From Anaerolineae bacterium (lineage in GTDB: Bacteria > Chloroflexota > Anaerolineae > Aggregatilineales > Phototrophicaceae), in NCBI GenBank assembly GCA_021296065.1, contig JAGWBD010000007.1:1-64000 (forward strand): a DNA stretch of 64,000 nt. Reading direction: 5' to 3'. Numbering within the stretch: position 1 is the stretch's first letter; every line of letters begins with the position of its first letter. A model generated the notes under the pieces. That model was not told the origin of the DNA. It did no database searches and saw only the letters and a list, made by a program, of their open reading frames with translations. Shown here piece after piece: positions 8,602 to 18,621 of this stretch. A program made the translations under genes and the position numbers.

Positions 8602-10413
8602 TCAGGCGCCGCCATTCAGCAACTGGCCGGCCGCCTCAATGTATTCCAGCGACTGGTGGCGAAAGTAGGTGTTGTAAAGTTCGGCGTAGTGACCGCCCTG
8701 GGCCAGCAGGGTTTCGTGGTTGCCTTCCTCGATGATCTCACCATTGCGCAGGGCAATAATGCGGTCCGCATGGCGAATGGTGGAAAGGCGGTGCGCGATG
8801 ACGATGCTGGTGCGGTCCGCCAGCACCAGGTCCAGCCCTTCCTGAATGAGAGTCTCGGTCAGGGGGTCCACGCTGGCGGTGGCCTCGTCGAGGATGAAGA
8901 TGGAGGGGTCCTGCAGCAGGACGCGGGCCAGCGAAACCAGTTGCCGCTGCCCCATCGAGAGGGCGCTGCCGCGTTCGCCGACTGCCGTGTCCAGCCCTTC
9001 AGGCAAGGCTTTCAACCAGTCGCCATGGCCGACCAGGCGCGCGCTGCGCTCGACGTCTTCATCGCTGGCGTCGGGTTTGCCGTAGCGGATGTTGTCGCGC
9101 ACGTAGCCATCGAAGAGGAAAGGCGTCTGCGTCACCAGGCCCAGTCGCGTGTGGTAGTCATGCAGATCCAGGTCGCGGATGTCCACGCCGTCGATGCGGA
9201 TGGTCCCGCCCTGAAACTCGTAGAAGCGGGCGATGAGCTTGCCGATGCTGGACTTGCCGGAGCCGGTGTGGCCGACCAGCGCGAGCGTCTCGCCGGGGTG
9301 AATGGTGAGCGAAAAGTCCTGCAGCACCTGTTCCTTGTCGGTGTAGCGAAAGTCGACGCGCTCGAAGCAGATTTCGCCGGCAATATCGGGCAGCACGCGC
9401 TCGTCACGCTGGATGACCTTTGGCTCGTCGTCGATGAGGGCGAAGACGCGCTCGCCGGCGGCCAGGCCCAGCTGAAACTGGCTCCAGAAAGAGGCGATGC
9501 TGGTCAGCGGGAACCAGAACATCTGCATGCCCTGGATGAAAAGGAACCAGGTGCCGGCGCTGATACCGCCCACCTGGGCATCAAGGATGCCAAAATAAAC
9601 GAGGGCGGTGGTGCCGAAGCCGGCCAGCAGGCTCAGCAGGGGGAAGATGCTGCTGAAGGTGTAGCCGGTGATCAGGTTAATGCGGTAAGAGCGCCGGTTC
9701 ACGCCAAGAAACTCGCGGTAGATGCTGTGTTCCTGGCGAAAGGTCTTGGCGATGCGAATGCCGCTTACCGTCTCCTGGATGTGGGCGCTGACCTCGGCGT
9801 TGACGCGCCGCGACTGGGTGATGGTCTTGCGCGCCAGATGGCGGAAGCCGAGCGCCGTGGCGATGATGACCGGCGCCAGCAGCAGCAGAATCAGGGTCAG
9901 GCGGGAGCTGACGGTGAAGAGATAGCCCACCAGCAGGACGACCAGCAGGAACTGACTCATCAGGTCGGTGGTCAGGGTGACGACGGCCGAGAAGGCCTGG
10001 GTATCCGAGTTGACACGGCTGACGATTTTGCCGGAAGGGTAGCTGTCGTAAAAGGAGAGATCGCGGCGCAGCACGGCGTCCATGGCGTCCTCACGCAGGC
10101 GCAGGGTGACGTTGCCGATGGCGGTGGCCGATTGCCACTGCCGCAGCGCGTTGAAGGCCCAGGCGAAAGCGCCCAGCAGGATGGTGCCGACGAGCGCCAG
10201 AATCAGGTTGCGCTGGCTGGGGTCGGCGGCGACGCGATCGATGGACTGCGAGATGAAGATCGGCAGACCGGTGTTCAGCAGCGACGTACTGAGGAGGGCG
10301 CCGGACACCAGCAGCATGCGCCTGCCCTCGGGTCGAAAGTAGCCGAGGATACGGCCCACCAGTTCACGATCGCCGTACTGGCGGTCGTACTCTTCGGCGT
10401 CGAGGCCGTCCAT
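8602..10413 (-). CDS. ABC transporter, fused permease/ATPase (exporter type)
   Basis: Walker A GHTGSGKSS, signature LSMGQRQ, Walker B SIFILDEATASVD. Confidence 0.95.
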   Translation of the reverse strand: MDGLDAEEYDRQYGDRELVGRILGYFRPEGRRMLLVSGALLSTSLLNTGLPIFISQSIDRVAADPSQRNLILALVGTILLGAFAWAFNALRQWQSATAIGNVTLRLREDAMDAVLRRDLSFYDSYPSGKIVSRVNSDTQAFSAVVTLTTDLMSQFLLVVLLVGYLFTVSSRLTLILLLLAPVIIATALGFRHLARKTITQSRRVNAEVSAHIQETVSGIRIAKTFRQEHSIYREFLGVNRRSYRINLITGYTFSSIFPLLSLLAGFGTTALVYFGILDAQVGGISAGTWFLFIQGMQMFWFPLTSIASFWSQFQLGLAAGERVFALIDDEPKVIQRDERVLPDIAGEICFERVDFRYTDKEQVLQDFSLTIHPGETLALVGHTGSGKSSIGKLIARFYEFQGGTIRIDGVDIRDLDLHDYHTRLGLVTQTPFLFDGYVRDNIRYGKPDASDEDVERSARLVGHGDWLKALPEGLDTAVGERGSALSMGQRQLVSLARVLLQDPSIFILDEATASVDPLTETLIQEGLDLVLADRTSIVIAHRLSTIRHADRIIALRNGEIIEEGNHETLLAQGGHYAELYNTYFRHQSLEYIEAAGQLLNGGA

Positions 10414-10459
10414 GATGAAACCCAGGGGTCAGTCCTCCCTGTGACTCTGCGACGTCGGC

Positions 10460-12235
<1,776 letters not shown>

Positions 12236-12263
12236 GGGTTCTCCTGCAGGCTGGAAGGGCGGC

Positions 12264-12273
12264 CATTGTAGCA
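12264..12273 (-). promoter_or_regulatory. Extended -10 promoter TGCTACAATG for the ABC exporter pair
   Basis: TGCTACAATG 29 nt before the preferred GTG start. Confidence 0.5.
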
Positions 12274-12460
12274 TAGCGTTACTGGCTGTGAAGTCCTGTA
12301 CGGCGCGGTAGAGGGCCTGGGGACATTACTTGTGTAATCCAATGCTTTATTAAGAGCCGGACACACCTTGCATATGACCTGATTGTCGTGTCGCGGGCGC
12401 TCTTGTCGGTGATGAACAAGCGCGTTGCTGCCTGGAAATACCGGGGTCGGGCTCGAGGGA

Positions 12461-13255
12461 CTATGGACTATCCCGCAGCAGGTCGCGGTCGCCGAGGGGC
12501 TGGACGGGGCGGGCGTTGTTCGCGTAAAGGGCTGTATAGGCGGCGATCTGGTCCGCTGACAGCCTGACCGGCGTATCCAGCAGCAACCAGCGCACGATTT
12601 CGCTGCAGGGCGGCGTGGTCAGCGAGCCCTGGTAGGTGAAATAGCGGCGCATTTCCGGCAGCAGCGTCGCCAGGTCCAGGTCGTCGTCGCTGCCGAGGGT
12701 CAGGTCCGCCTCGTCCGGCAGGTTGTTGAAGACCGGCGCGTAGGCCGCGTTGTCGCTGTCGCCCTCTTCAAGCAGGATGCCGACCACGGCCAACATGTCT
12801 GAATTCGGGTCCAGGTGGACGAAGTGCAGCTCCATCGCCGCCGCCTGGCCGTCGATCGTGTGCTCCGACGGGGCGTGGAAGTGGAGCTGCAGCAGGTTGT
12901 AACGAATGCCGTTGTAGATGACGTGGCTGTCACCCTCGACGTCGACCTGGATGCCGTGACCGGTGTTGCGCACCCTGTTGGCCGTCTGCCCATACGCAAA
13001 GCGAACGGGCACCAGGTCCAGTTCGCTGGCGTCGCGAATGTCGATCGGGGACTGGGCGCTGCCTTCTGCGCAAAGCGCGTAGTCCGGCGACAGATTGCCC
13101 CAGTTATCGGGGCCGGTCTCGCCTTCATAGCCCCAATGCAATGCTTCCGCCATGGTCAGCGCCGCCAGGGTCAATAAACTCACAAGAGCCAGCAGTCGGG
13201 GCAGGGTCGCCAGGCGAACAGCAAAAGCACCTTTCATGGCCTGCACCTGCATCAA
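12461..13255 (-). CDS. Alpha-type carbonic anhydrase, secreted
   Basis: HWGYEGETGPDNWGNL, AQSPIDI, LQLHFHAPSEHTIDG, MELHFVH, YQGSLTTPPCSEIVRWLL. Confidence 0.95.
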   Translation of the reverse strand: MMQVQAMKGAFAVRLATLPRLLALVSLLTLAALTMAEALHWGYEGETGPDNWGNLSPDYALCAEGSAQSPIDIRDASELDLVPVRFAYGQTANRVRNTGHGIQVDVEGDSHVIYNGIRYNLLQLHFHAPSEHTIDGQAAAMELHFVHLDPNSDMLAVVGILLEEGDSDNAAYAPVFNNLPDEADLTLGSDDDLDLATLLPEMRRYFTYQGSLTTPPCSEIVRWLLLDTPVRLSADQIAAYTALYANNARPVQPLGDRDLLRDSP

Positions 13256-13379
13256 CAGTGAAGGTCAGATTAATAGCGCAAACCCGGGAATGCGGTCAAC
13301 GACGGTATGAGTCCGCCCTGCCACGGGAAGGACAATCAGGTGTATACTGGTCGTGCCAATCGCCTGCACGGGACAGGAC

Positions 13380-14498
13380 ATGACGAAGCGAGCGCCGGTT
13401 TACCCCTTCACCGCCATCGTGGGCCAGGAGCGCATGAAGCGCGCCCTCATACTCAACGCCATTGACATGCGCATCGGCGGGGTCCTTATCCGCGGCGAAC
13501 GCGGCACCGGCAAGTCCACCGCCGCGCGCGCCCTGGCGGCCCTGCTGCCCGAGGTGCGGGTGGTGGCCGATTCGCCCTTCAACGACGACCCCGACCAGCC
13601 TTCGACCTGGTCCGACGTGGTGCATGAGCGTTACGAACGCGGCGAGCAATTGCCGGTAAGCATGCGCCGCATCCGCTTTGTGGACCTGCCGGTCAGCGCC
13701 ACCGAGGACCGCGTGGTGGGCACGCTGGACATCGAGAAGGCCATCCAGCGCGGCGAGCGCCACTTCGAGCCCGGCGTGCTGGCCAACGCCAACCGCGGCA
13801 TCCTCTACGTCGACGAGGTCAATCTGCTCGACGACCACGTGGTCGACCTGCTGCTGGATTCGGCGGCCATGGGCATCAACGTGGTCGAGCGCGAGGGCAT
13901 CAGCTTCTCGCATCCTGCCCGTTTCATTCTGGTCGGCACCATGAACCCCGAGGAAGGCGATCTGCGGCCGCAATTGCTGGACCGTTTCGCGCTCTCGGTG
14001 GACGTCACCAGTATCGACGCGGCGCGCGAGCGCATGCAGATTCTGGAACGTCACATCGCCAGCGAGACCGATGCCGATGCCTTTCGCGAGGACTGGGCGC
14101 CGCGCGAGGGGCAACTCTCGCAGCGCATCGCCGCCGCGCGCGAACTGGTCGACCAGGTGGAATACGACCGGCGCGACCTTTATGCCATCGCCACCCTGAC
14201 CAGCAGCCTGCATATCGACGGCCACCGCGCCGATCTGGTGATTCTCAAGTCCGCGCGCGCCCACGCCGCCTGGCAGGGCCGGACGCGCATCAACCATGAG
14301 GATATCCTGCTGGCCGCCGAGCTGGCCATCCCGCACCGTCTCAAGCGCGGCCCCTTCACGGACGCCACCATGAGCATCGACGCCATGGGCGACCAGCTGG
14401 ACCAGGTCATGTCCGAGTGGAGCGAGGGCGACGATGCCGCCGAAGCCAGCGCCGACAGTGAGGAAGAACAGGCGGCTAAAAAAAAAGTCAGTCCCTGA
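13380..14498 (+). CDS. Chelatase AAA+ ATPase subunit (Mg/cobaltochelatase I type), zero-frame product
   Basis: YPFTAIVGQERMKRALILNAIDMRIGGVLIRGERGTGKSTAARALAALLPEV, GILYVDEVNLLDDHVVDLLLDSAAMG. Confidence 0.93.
   Translation: MTKRAPVYPFTAIVGQERMKRALILNAIDMRIGGVLIRGERGTGKSTAARALAALLPEVRVVADSPFNDDPDQPSTWSDVVHERYERGEQLPVSMRRIRFVDLPVSATEDRVVGTLDIEKAIQRGERHFEPGVLANANRGILYVDEVNLLDDHVVDLLLDSAAMGINVVEREGISFSHPARFILVGTMNPEEGDLRPQLLDRFALSVDVTSIDAARERMQILERHIASETDADAFREDWAPREGQLSQRIAAARELVDQVEYDRRDLYAIATLTSSLHIDGHRADLVILKSARAHAAWQGRTRINHEDILLAAELAIPHRLKRGPFTDATMSIDAMGDQLDQVMSEWSEGDDAAEASADSEEEQAAKKKVSP
14480..14486 (+). promoter_or_regulatory. Candidate programmed -1 frameshift site A AAA AAA within a 9-A run
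   Basis: GCT AAA AAA AAA GTC in frame 0; AGGAAG at 14461-14466 sits 13 nt upstream; zero-frame TGA at 14496-14498. Confidence 0.7.
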
Positions 14499-15454
14499 GC
14501 GACAGCAGTGACGAGGAACTGCCGGACCTCGGCCAGGCCGAGCCGGCGCCGCAGAACGTCTTCGACCAGCAGGACGCCTACTGGTGGGAAGGCGGCAAAC
14601 AGGTCGAGAGCAAGGCCGAATTCACGCCGCGTAAACTGGATACCCCGCTCGATCGCCTGACGCGGCAACGCGCCGGACGCCGTTCGCGCACGAAAACCGA
14701 GCGCAAGCGCGGGCGCTACATCCAGGCGCGCCCGGCCAACGGCCGCACCGACGACATCGCCTTCGACGCCACGCTGCGGGCCGCCGCGCCGCACCAGCAG
14801 GAACGCGAGGCGGAGCGGGAAGACAGCGGCGTGGCCTGGTCCTTGCGCAAGGATGACCTGCAGCGCAAGGTGCGTGTGCGGCGCGCCTCCAACCTGATTC
14901 TGTTTGCGGTGGATGCCTCGTGGAGCATGGCCGTCTCGGAGCGCATGCAGGCCACCAAGGGCGCCATCATGTCGCTGTTGACGGACGCTTACCAGCGGCG
15001 CGACCGCGTCGGCCTGGTCGTCTTCCAGAAAGACCGCGCCTCGCTGGTGCTCTCGCCCACCAATTCCGTGCTGCTGGCGAAAAAGGCGCTGGCCAACATC
15101 CCGGTCGGCGGCAAGACACCGCTTTCGGCCGGCTTGCTGCTTTCCTACGAAACGGTGCGGCGCGAGACCACGCTCAATCCCGACGTCGTGCCCATGATCA
15201 TCCTGTTGACGGACGGCGCCGGCAACGTTTCCATCAGCGAACAGGCGCCGCAGGACGAAGCGCATCGCATCGCCACCATGATTCGCGAGCACGACATCAA
15301 GACGGTCACCATCAACATGGAACACGTGGCCTTTGACCGCGGCCTGGCCAGTCGGCTGGCGGAGAAGCTGGGCGGGCCCTGTTACACCCTGGGCCAGTTG
15401 CACGCCGAGCTGCTCTACCAGACCGTGCGTCAGGAGATGGAAACGCCACGCTAA
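14480..15454 (+). CDS. Chelatase D-type middle region plus VWA domain; probable -1 frameshift extension of the preceding ATPase gene
   Basis: Manual translation of the -1 frame after the A9 run: KKSQSLSDSSDEELPDLGQAEPAPQNVFDQQDAYWWEGG...DDIAFDATLRAAAPHQQEREAEREDSGVAWSLRKDDLQRKVRVRRASNLILFAVDASWSMA; no ATG/GTG/TTG between 14480 and 14831. Confidence 0.85.
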   Translation, partial: KKSQSLSDSSDEELPDLGQAEPAPQNVFDQQDAYWWEGGKQVESKAEFTPRKLDTPLDRLTRQRAGRRSRTKTERKRGRYIQARPANGRTDDIAFDATLRAAAPHQQEREAEREDSGVAWSLRKDDLQRKVRVRRASNLILFAVDASWSMAVSERMQATKGAIMSLLTDAYQRRDRVGLVVFQKDRASLVLSPTNSVLLAKKALANIPVGGKTPLSAGLLLSYETVRRETTLNPDVVPMIILLTDGAGNVSISEQAPQDEAHRIATMIREHDIKTVTINMEHVAFDRGLASRLAEKLGGPCYTLGQLHAELLYQTVRQEMETPR

Positions 15455-15470
15455 TCATCGAGGACTCTCC

Positions 15471-16604
15471 GTGAACGACACAATCCGTGATGAAGCGCAA
15501 GTACCGGACTACGACTTGCCGCCCCTGCTGCAACTGGCGGATGGCAGCCCCGTGCGCGATGCTGCGACCTGGCGCGGACAGCGACGACCGCAACTGCTGA
15601 CGCTCTTGGCGCAACAGGTCTACGGTCAGACGCCGCTGCAAGGCATTCCGCTGCACGTCGAGACGCTCGAAAGCGTAAAATTGTCGGGTGGCGTGGAACG
15701 ACGTCAACTGCGTCTGTTGCTTGACGGCGCGCATGCGCTGCAGCTTCTGCTCTGGCTGCCGCGGCAACGACTCGCGCCGGTATTTCTGGGCCTCAACTTC
15801 AACGGCAATCACAGCACGCACCCCGATACGGCCATCCTCACGCCGCCGGGCAATGAGGCAGTGCGCGGCAGCAACGCCGGTCGCTGGCCGGTCGAAGGGA
15901 TTCTGGCGCGCGGTTACGGCCTGGCAACGTTGCACTGCGGCGATCTCTTTCCGGACCGCGTCGATGGCCGGGCCGACAGCGTTCAGCGGCTGTTTGAAGC
16001 GCCAGTCGATGAGGGCAGCGCCTGGTGGGCGGTGGCGACCTGGGCCTGGGGCTTGAGCCGGGCGCTGGACGCCCTGCTGGAGACAGGCGACTGCGGCCCC
16101 GTCGCCCTGATCGGTCACTCGCGCCTGGGCAAGACGGCGCTGTGGGCGGCGGCGCGCGACGAACGCTTTGCGCTGGCCATCAGCAACAACAGCGGCTGCG
16201 CCGGCGCGGCGCTTTCACGGCGACGTTTCGGCGAGACGGTGGCGGCCATCAACACGCGTTTTCCGCACTGGTTCTGCCGCAACTTCCACGCATACAACGA
16301 TCGCGAAGATGCCTTGCCGCTTGATCAGCACATGCTGCTGGCGTTGATCGCGCCGCGTCCGCTCTACGTGGCCAGCGCGACGGAAGACCTGTGGGCCGAC
16401 CCGCGCGGCGAATTCCTGGCGACGCTGGCCGCCTCGCCGGTCTGGCAAGTGCTGGGCCACGAAGGCCTGCCGGTCAGGGAGCAACCGGCGCCGGATACCC
16501 CGGTCGCCGGCCGCGTGGGCTATCACCTGCGCAGCGGCGGGCATGACGTCAGCGCCTGGGACTGGGAACGCTACCTCGATTTCGCCGACTCGCAGTTGCG
16601 CTGA
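15471..16604 (+). CDS. Alpha/beta hydrolase resembling glucuronoyl (CE15) esterases
   Basis: FLGLNFNGNHST, IGHSRLGKTALWAAARDERFALAISNNSGCAGAAL (GxSRxGK nucleophile motif); GTG start after GAGGACT. Confidence 0.7.
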   Translation: MNDTIRDEAQVPDYDLPPLLQLADGSPVRDAATWRGQRRPQLLTLLAQQVYGQTPLQGIPLHVETLESVKLSGGVERRQLRLLLDGAHALQLLLWLPRQRLAPVFLGLNFNGNHSTHPDTAILTPPGNEAVRGSNAGRWPVEGILARGYGLATLHCGDLFPDRVDGRADSVQRLFEAPVDEGSAWWAVATWAWGLSRALDALLETGDCGPVALIGHSRLGKTALWAAARDERFALAISNNSGCAGAALSRRRFGETVAAINTRFPHWFCRNFHAYNDREDALPLDQHMLLALIAPRPLYVASATEDLWADPRGEFLATLAASPVWQVLGHEGLPVREQPAPDTPVAGRVGYHLRSGGHDVSAWDWERYLDFADSQLR

Positions 16605-16613
16605 GGCCCTGCT

Positions 16614-17390
16614 TCAACGCCAGTTTTCCGCGCCGCGGAAGGGCATGCATTCACCCGCCACGTAACGCGGCCGTTCCGCGTACTGATTGCCGTTGTCGAC
16701 CGCCTCGCCGCGCACGAGGATGCTGCGCCAGCCCTCGGCCTTGACGCGGGTGCTGGTGGGGATGTAACGCAGGGTCAGGCCGATGCGCCAGGTGTCCGAG
16801 GTGTTGGCTTCCGAGCCATGGATGATGCGCGGGTTGTGGATGGAAATGTCGCCGGCCTCCAGTTCGAGGTCCACGACGTCGGAGTCGTCGATCAGCGAGG
16901 GATGGATCTGCGAGTTCAGGACATATTTGTCTTCGTCGACGTCGACCATCTCGCGGCGCGAGAGCAGGCGCATGTCCTGGGTGCCGGGCAGGATGCGCAT
17001 GCAGCCGTTGGCGCGCGTTGAGGCCGTCGCCGCCAGCCAGACGGTCATCACCTCCATCGGTTCCAGCGGCCAGTAATAGCCGTCCTGGTGCCAGAGCACG
17101 GGCTTGCCGTCGCCAGGCGGTTTGGCGATGTAGTGCGGCGCATAGAGCGCGATGTCGGGGCCGAGAAAGGGCTCGAGGATATCGACGATGCGCCCGTCGC
17201 TGACGAGACGGTGCATGAAGGGGTCGTTTATCAGGAAATTGTGGAAGAAGGCTTCGGGCCGCACGCCCGGGTTCCTGCGCGACAGCCAGTGGACGTGTTC
17301 GGCTGTTTCGGCGGCGAGGTCCGCGTCGATGGCCTTGCGCACGATGGCGTAACCCTGTTCGTCGTATTGTTGCTTCAGACCAGCGCCCAT
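16614..17390 (-). CDS. Phytanoyl-CoA dioxygenase (PhyH) family protein
   Basis: WHQDGYYWPLEP (HxD) and ISIHNPRIIHGSEANTSDTWRIGLTLRYIP distal His. Confidence 0.85.
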   Translation of the reverse strand: MGAGLKQQYDEQGYAIVRKAIDADLAAETAEHVHWLSRRNPGVRPEAFFHNFLINDPFMHRLVSDGRIVDILEPFLGPDIALYAPHYIAKPPGDGKPVLWHQDGYYWPLEPMEVMTVWLAATASTRANGCMRILPGTQDMRLLSRREMVDVDEDKYVLNSQIHPSLIDDSDVVDLELEAGDISIHNPRIIHGSEANTSDTWRIGLTLRYIPTSTRVKAEGWRSILVRGEAVDNGNQYAERPRYVAGECMPFRGAENWR

Positions 17391-18613
17391 CAGCTACCTC
17401 CCTGTGCTGGCGGCGGCGAAGCCGTCAGTGTCTGTGCTGGCGACGGCGAAGCCGTCAGTGCCTGTGCCGGCACGGCGCTGCCGAAGCCCGTCGCTTCCCT
17501 GCCCGCCTCAGGCCGTCGGCGTTTGCCATTCAGCAGCGTCCCGAACCACGAATAACGCACTTCACGCCTCCAGGCAAGCAGCAGCAGGCCGCTGACGACC
17601 AGCACCAGCGTGATATAGAAGAGGTGCGGGTTGGGCACCAGCGCCCGGATGTGGCGGGCCAGCACCTGCATCAGGAGTTCGTGCGTCAGGTAAATCCAGA
17701 AGGCCGCGTCGGCGAGGAGCCGTACCCAGGGGCGCTCGCGCGCGGCGATGGCGCGAAACAGCCCCATCATGCCGAAGCACATGAGCCAGGCGAAAAGGGT
17801 CTCCAGCAGGCTGCCCTGGATTTGCGCGGTGACTTCGCGCAGACGCTCGTGCACGAAGAGCAGGGGGATGGCCAGCGGGTAAACGAGGGTGACGGCGGGC
17901 AGGATGGCGATCATCCACCAGCGCCGAACCTGAAAGCCGCGCTGATAGAAGAAGACTCCGAAGAAGTAGAAACAGGCGTAATAGGCCAGCACCTCGATGT
18001 CCACCAGGACGGCGACCGAGGTCTCGGGGCCGAAGACGAGGAATTCCTGGTCCATGTGGAAGGCGGGCAACCAGGCGAGCGGCAACAGCAGCCACCACAG
18101 GTTATGGCGGAAGCGCAGCCCGAGCCGCAATGCCAGCAGGAAGAGACCGCTCAGCAGCAGCAGTTGCCAGAGAAACCACAGATTGCTGAGGTCGCTGATG
18201 ACGACGGCGTTGAACCACTCGGCGCTGGTGGGGTTGTCGCCCCAATTGAGCTGGTTGATGATGAATTCCAGGTTGCGAATGGTCGGAATGCAGATGAGCA
18301 GGGGCAGGGCGATGCGCAGAATGCGGTTCTTCAGCAGTCCTTTCAGACCGCGGCGCTGCAAGAGCAGGGCGCAAAAGAATCCGCTGAGCAGGAAGAAGAC
18401 CGGCATGCGCAGGCCATGGATGAGCTGGACGGCGTGGAAGTAAGGCAGGGCCCAGACGTTGGGGCCGCCGGGCAATATGGGGTAACGGAAGTAGCGCCAG
18501 GGGATGGTATGGAAGGTGGCGTGCAGCAGGACGCCCAGCAACATGGCGCAGGCGCGCAGGGCGTCAAGGTCGTGGAAACGTTTCGTCGGCGGGCTGTCTG
18601 CGCGTGCTGGCAT
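17390..18613 (-). CDS. Acyltransferase 3 family membrane protein
   Basis: FHDLDALRACAMLLGVLLHATF, RMPVFFLLSGFFCALLL; multi-TM. Confidence 0.88.
   Translation of the reverse strand: MPARADSPPTKRFHDLDALRACAMLLGVLLHATFHTIPWRYFRYPILPGGPNVWALPYFHAVQLIHGLRMPVFFLLSGFFCALLLQRRGLKGLLKNRILRIALPLLICIPTIRNLEFIINQLNWGDNPTSAEWFNAVVISDLSNLWFLWQLLLLSGLFLLALRLGLRFRHNLWWLLLPLAWLPAFHMDQEFLVFGPETSVAVLVDIEVLAYYACFYFFGVFFYQRGFQVRRWWMIAILPAVTLVYPLAIPLLFVHERLREVTAQIQGSLLETLFAWLMCFGMMGLFRAIAARERPWVRLLADAAFWIYLTHELLMQVLARHIRALVPNPHLFYITLVLVVSGLLLLAWRREVRYSWFGTLLNGKRRRPEAGREATGFGSAVPAQALTASPSPAQTLTASPPPAQGGS
17401..17470. repeat. 30-bp tandem repeat (two near-identical units plus partial third) encoding a 10-aa repeat
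   Basis: CCTGTGCTGGCGGCGGCGAAGCCGTCAGTG / TCTGTGCTGGCGACGGCGAAGCCGTCAGTG / CCTGTGCCGG... Confidence 0.9.
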
Positions 18614-18621
18614 GGGGCGGT

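Noticed and set aside
14831-15454. VWA gene starting independently at GTG 14831
   Set aside because: Would discard the conserved D-type segment (DDIAFDATLRAAAPHQ) encoded in the same open frame upstream; the frameshift model explains all coding signal, though internal initiation cannot be excluded.
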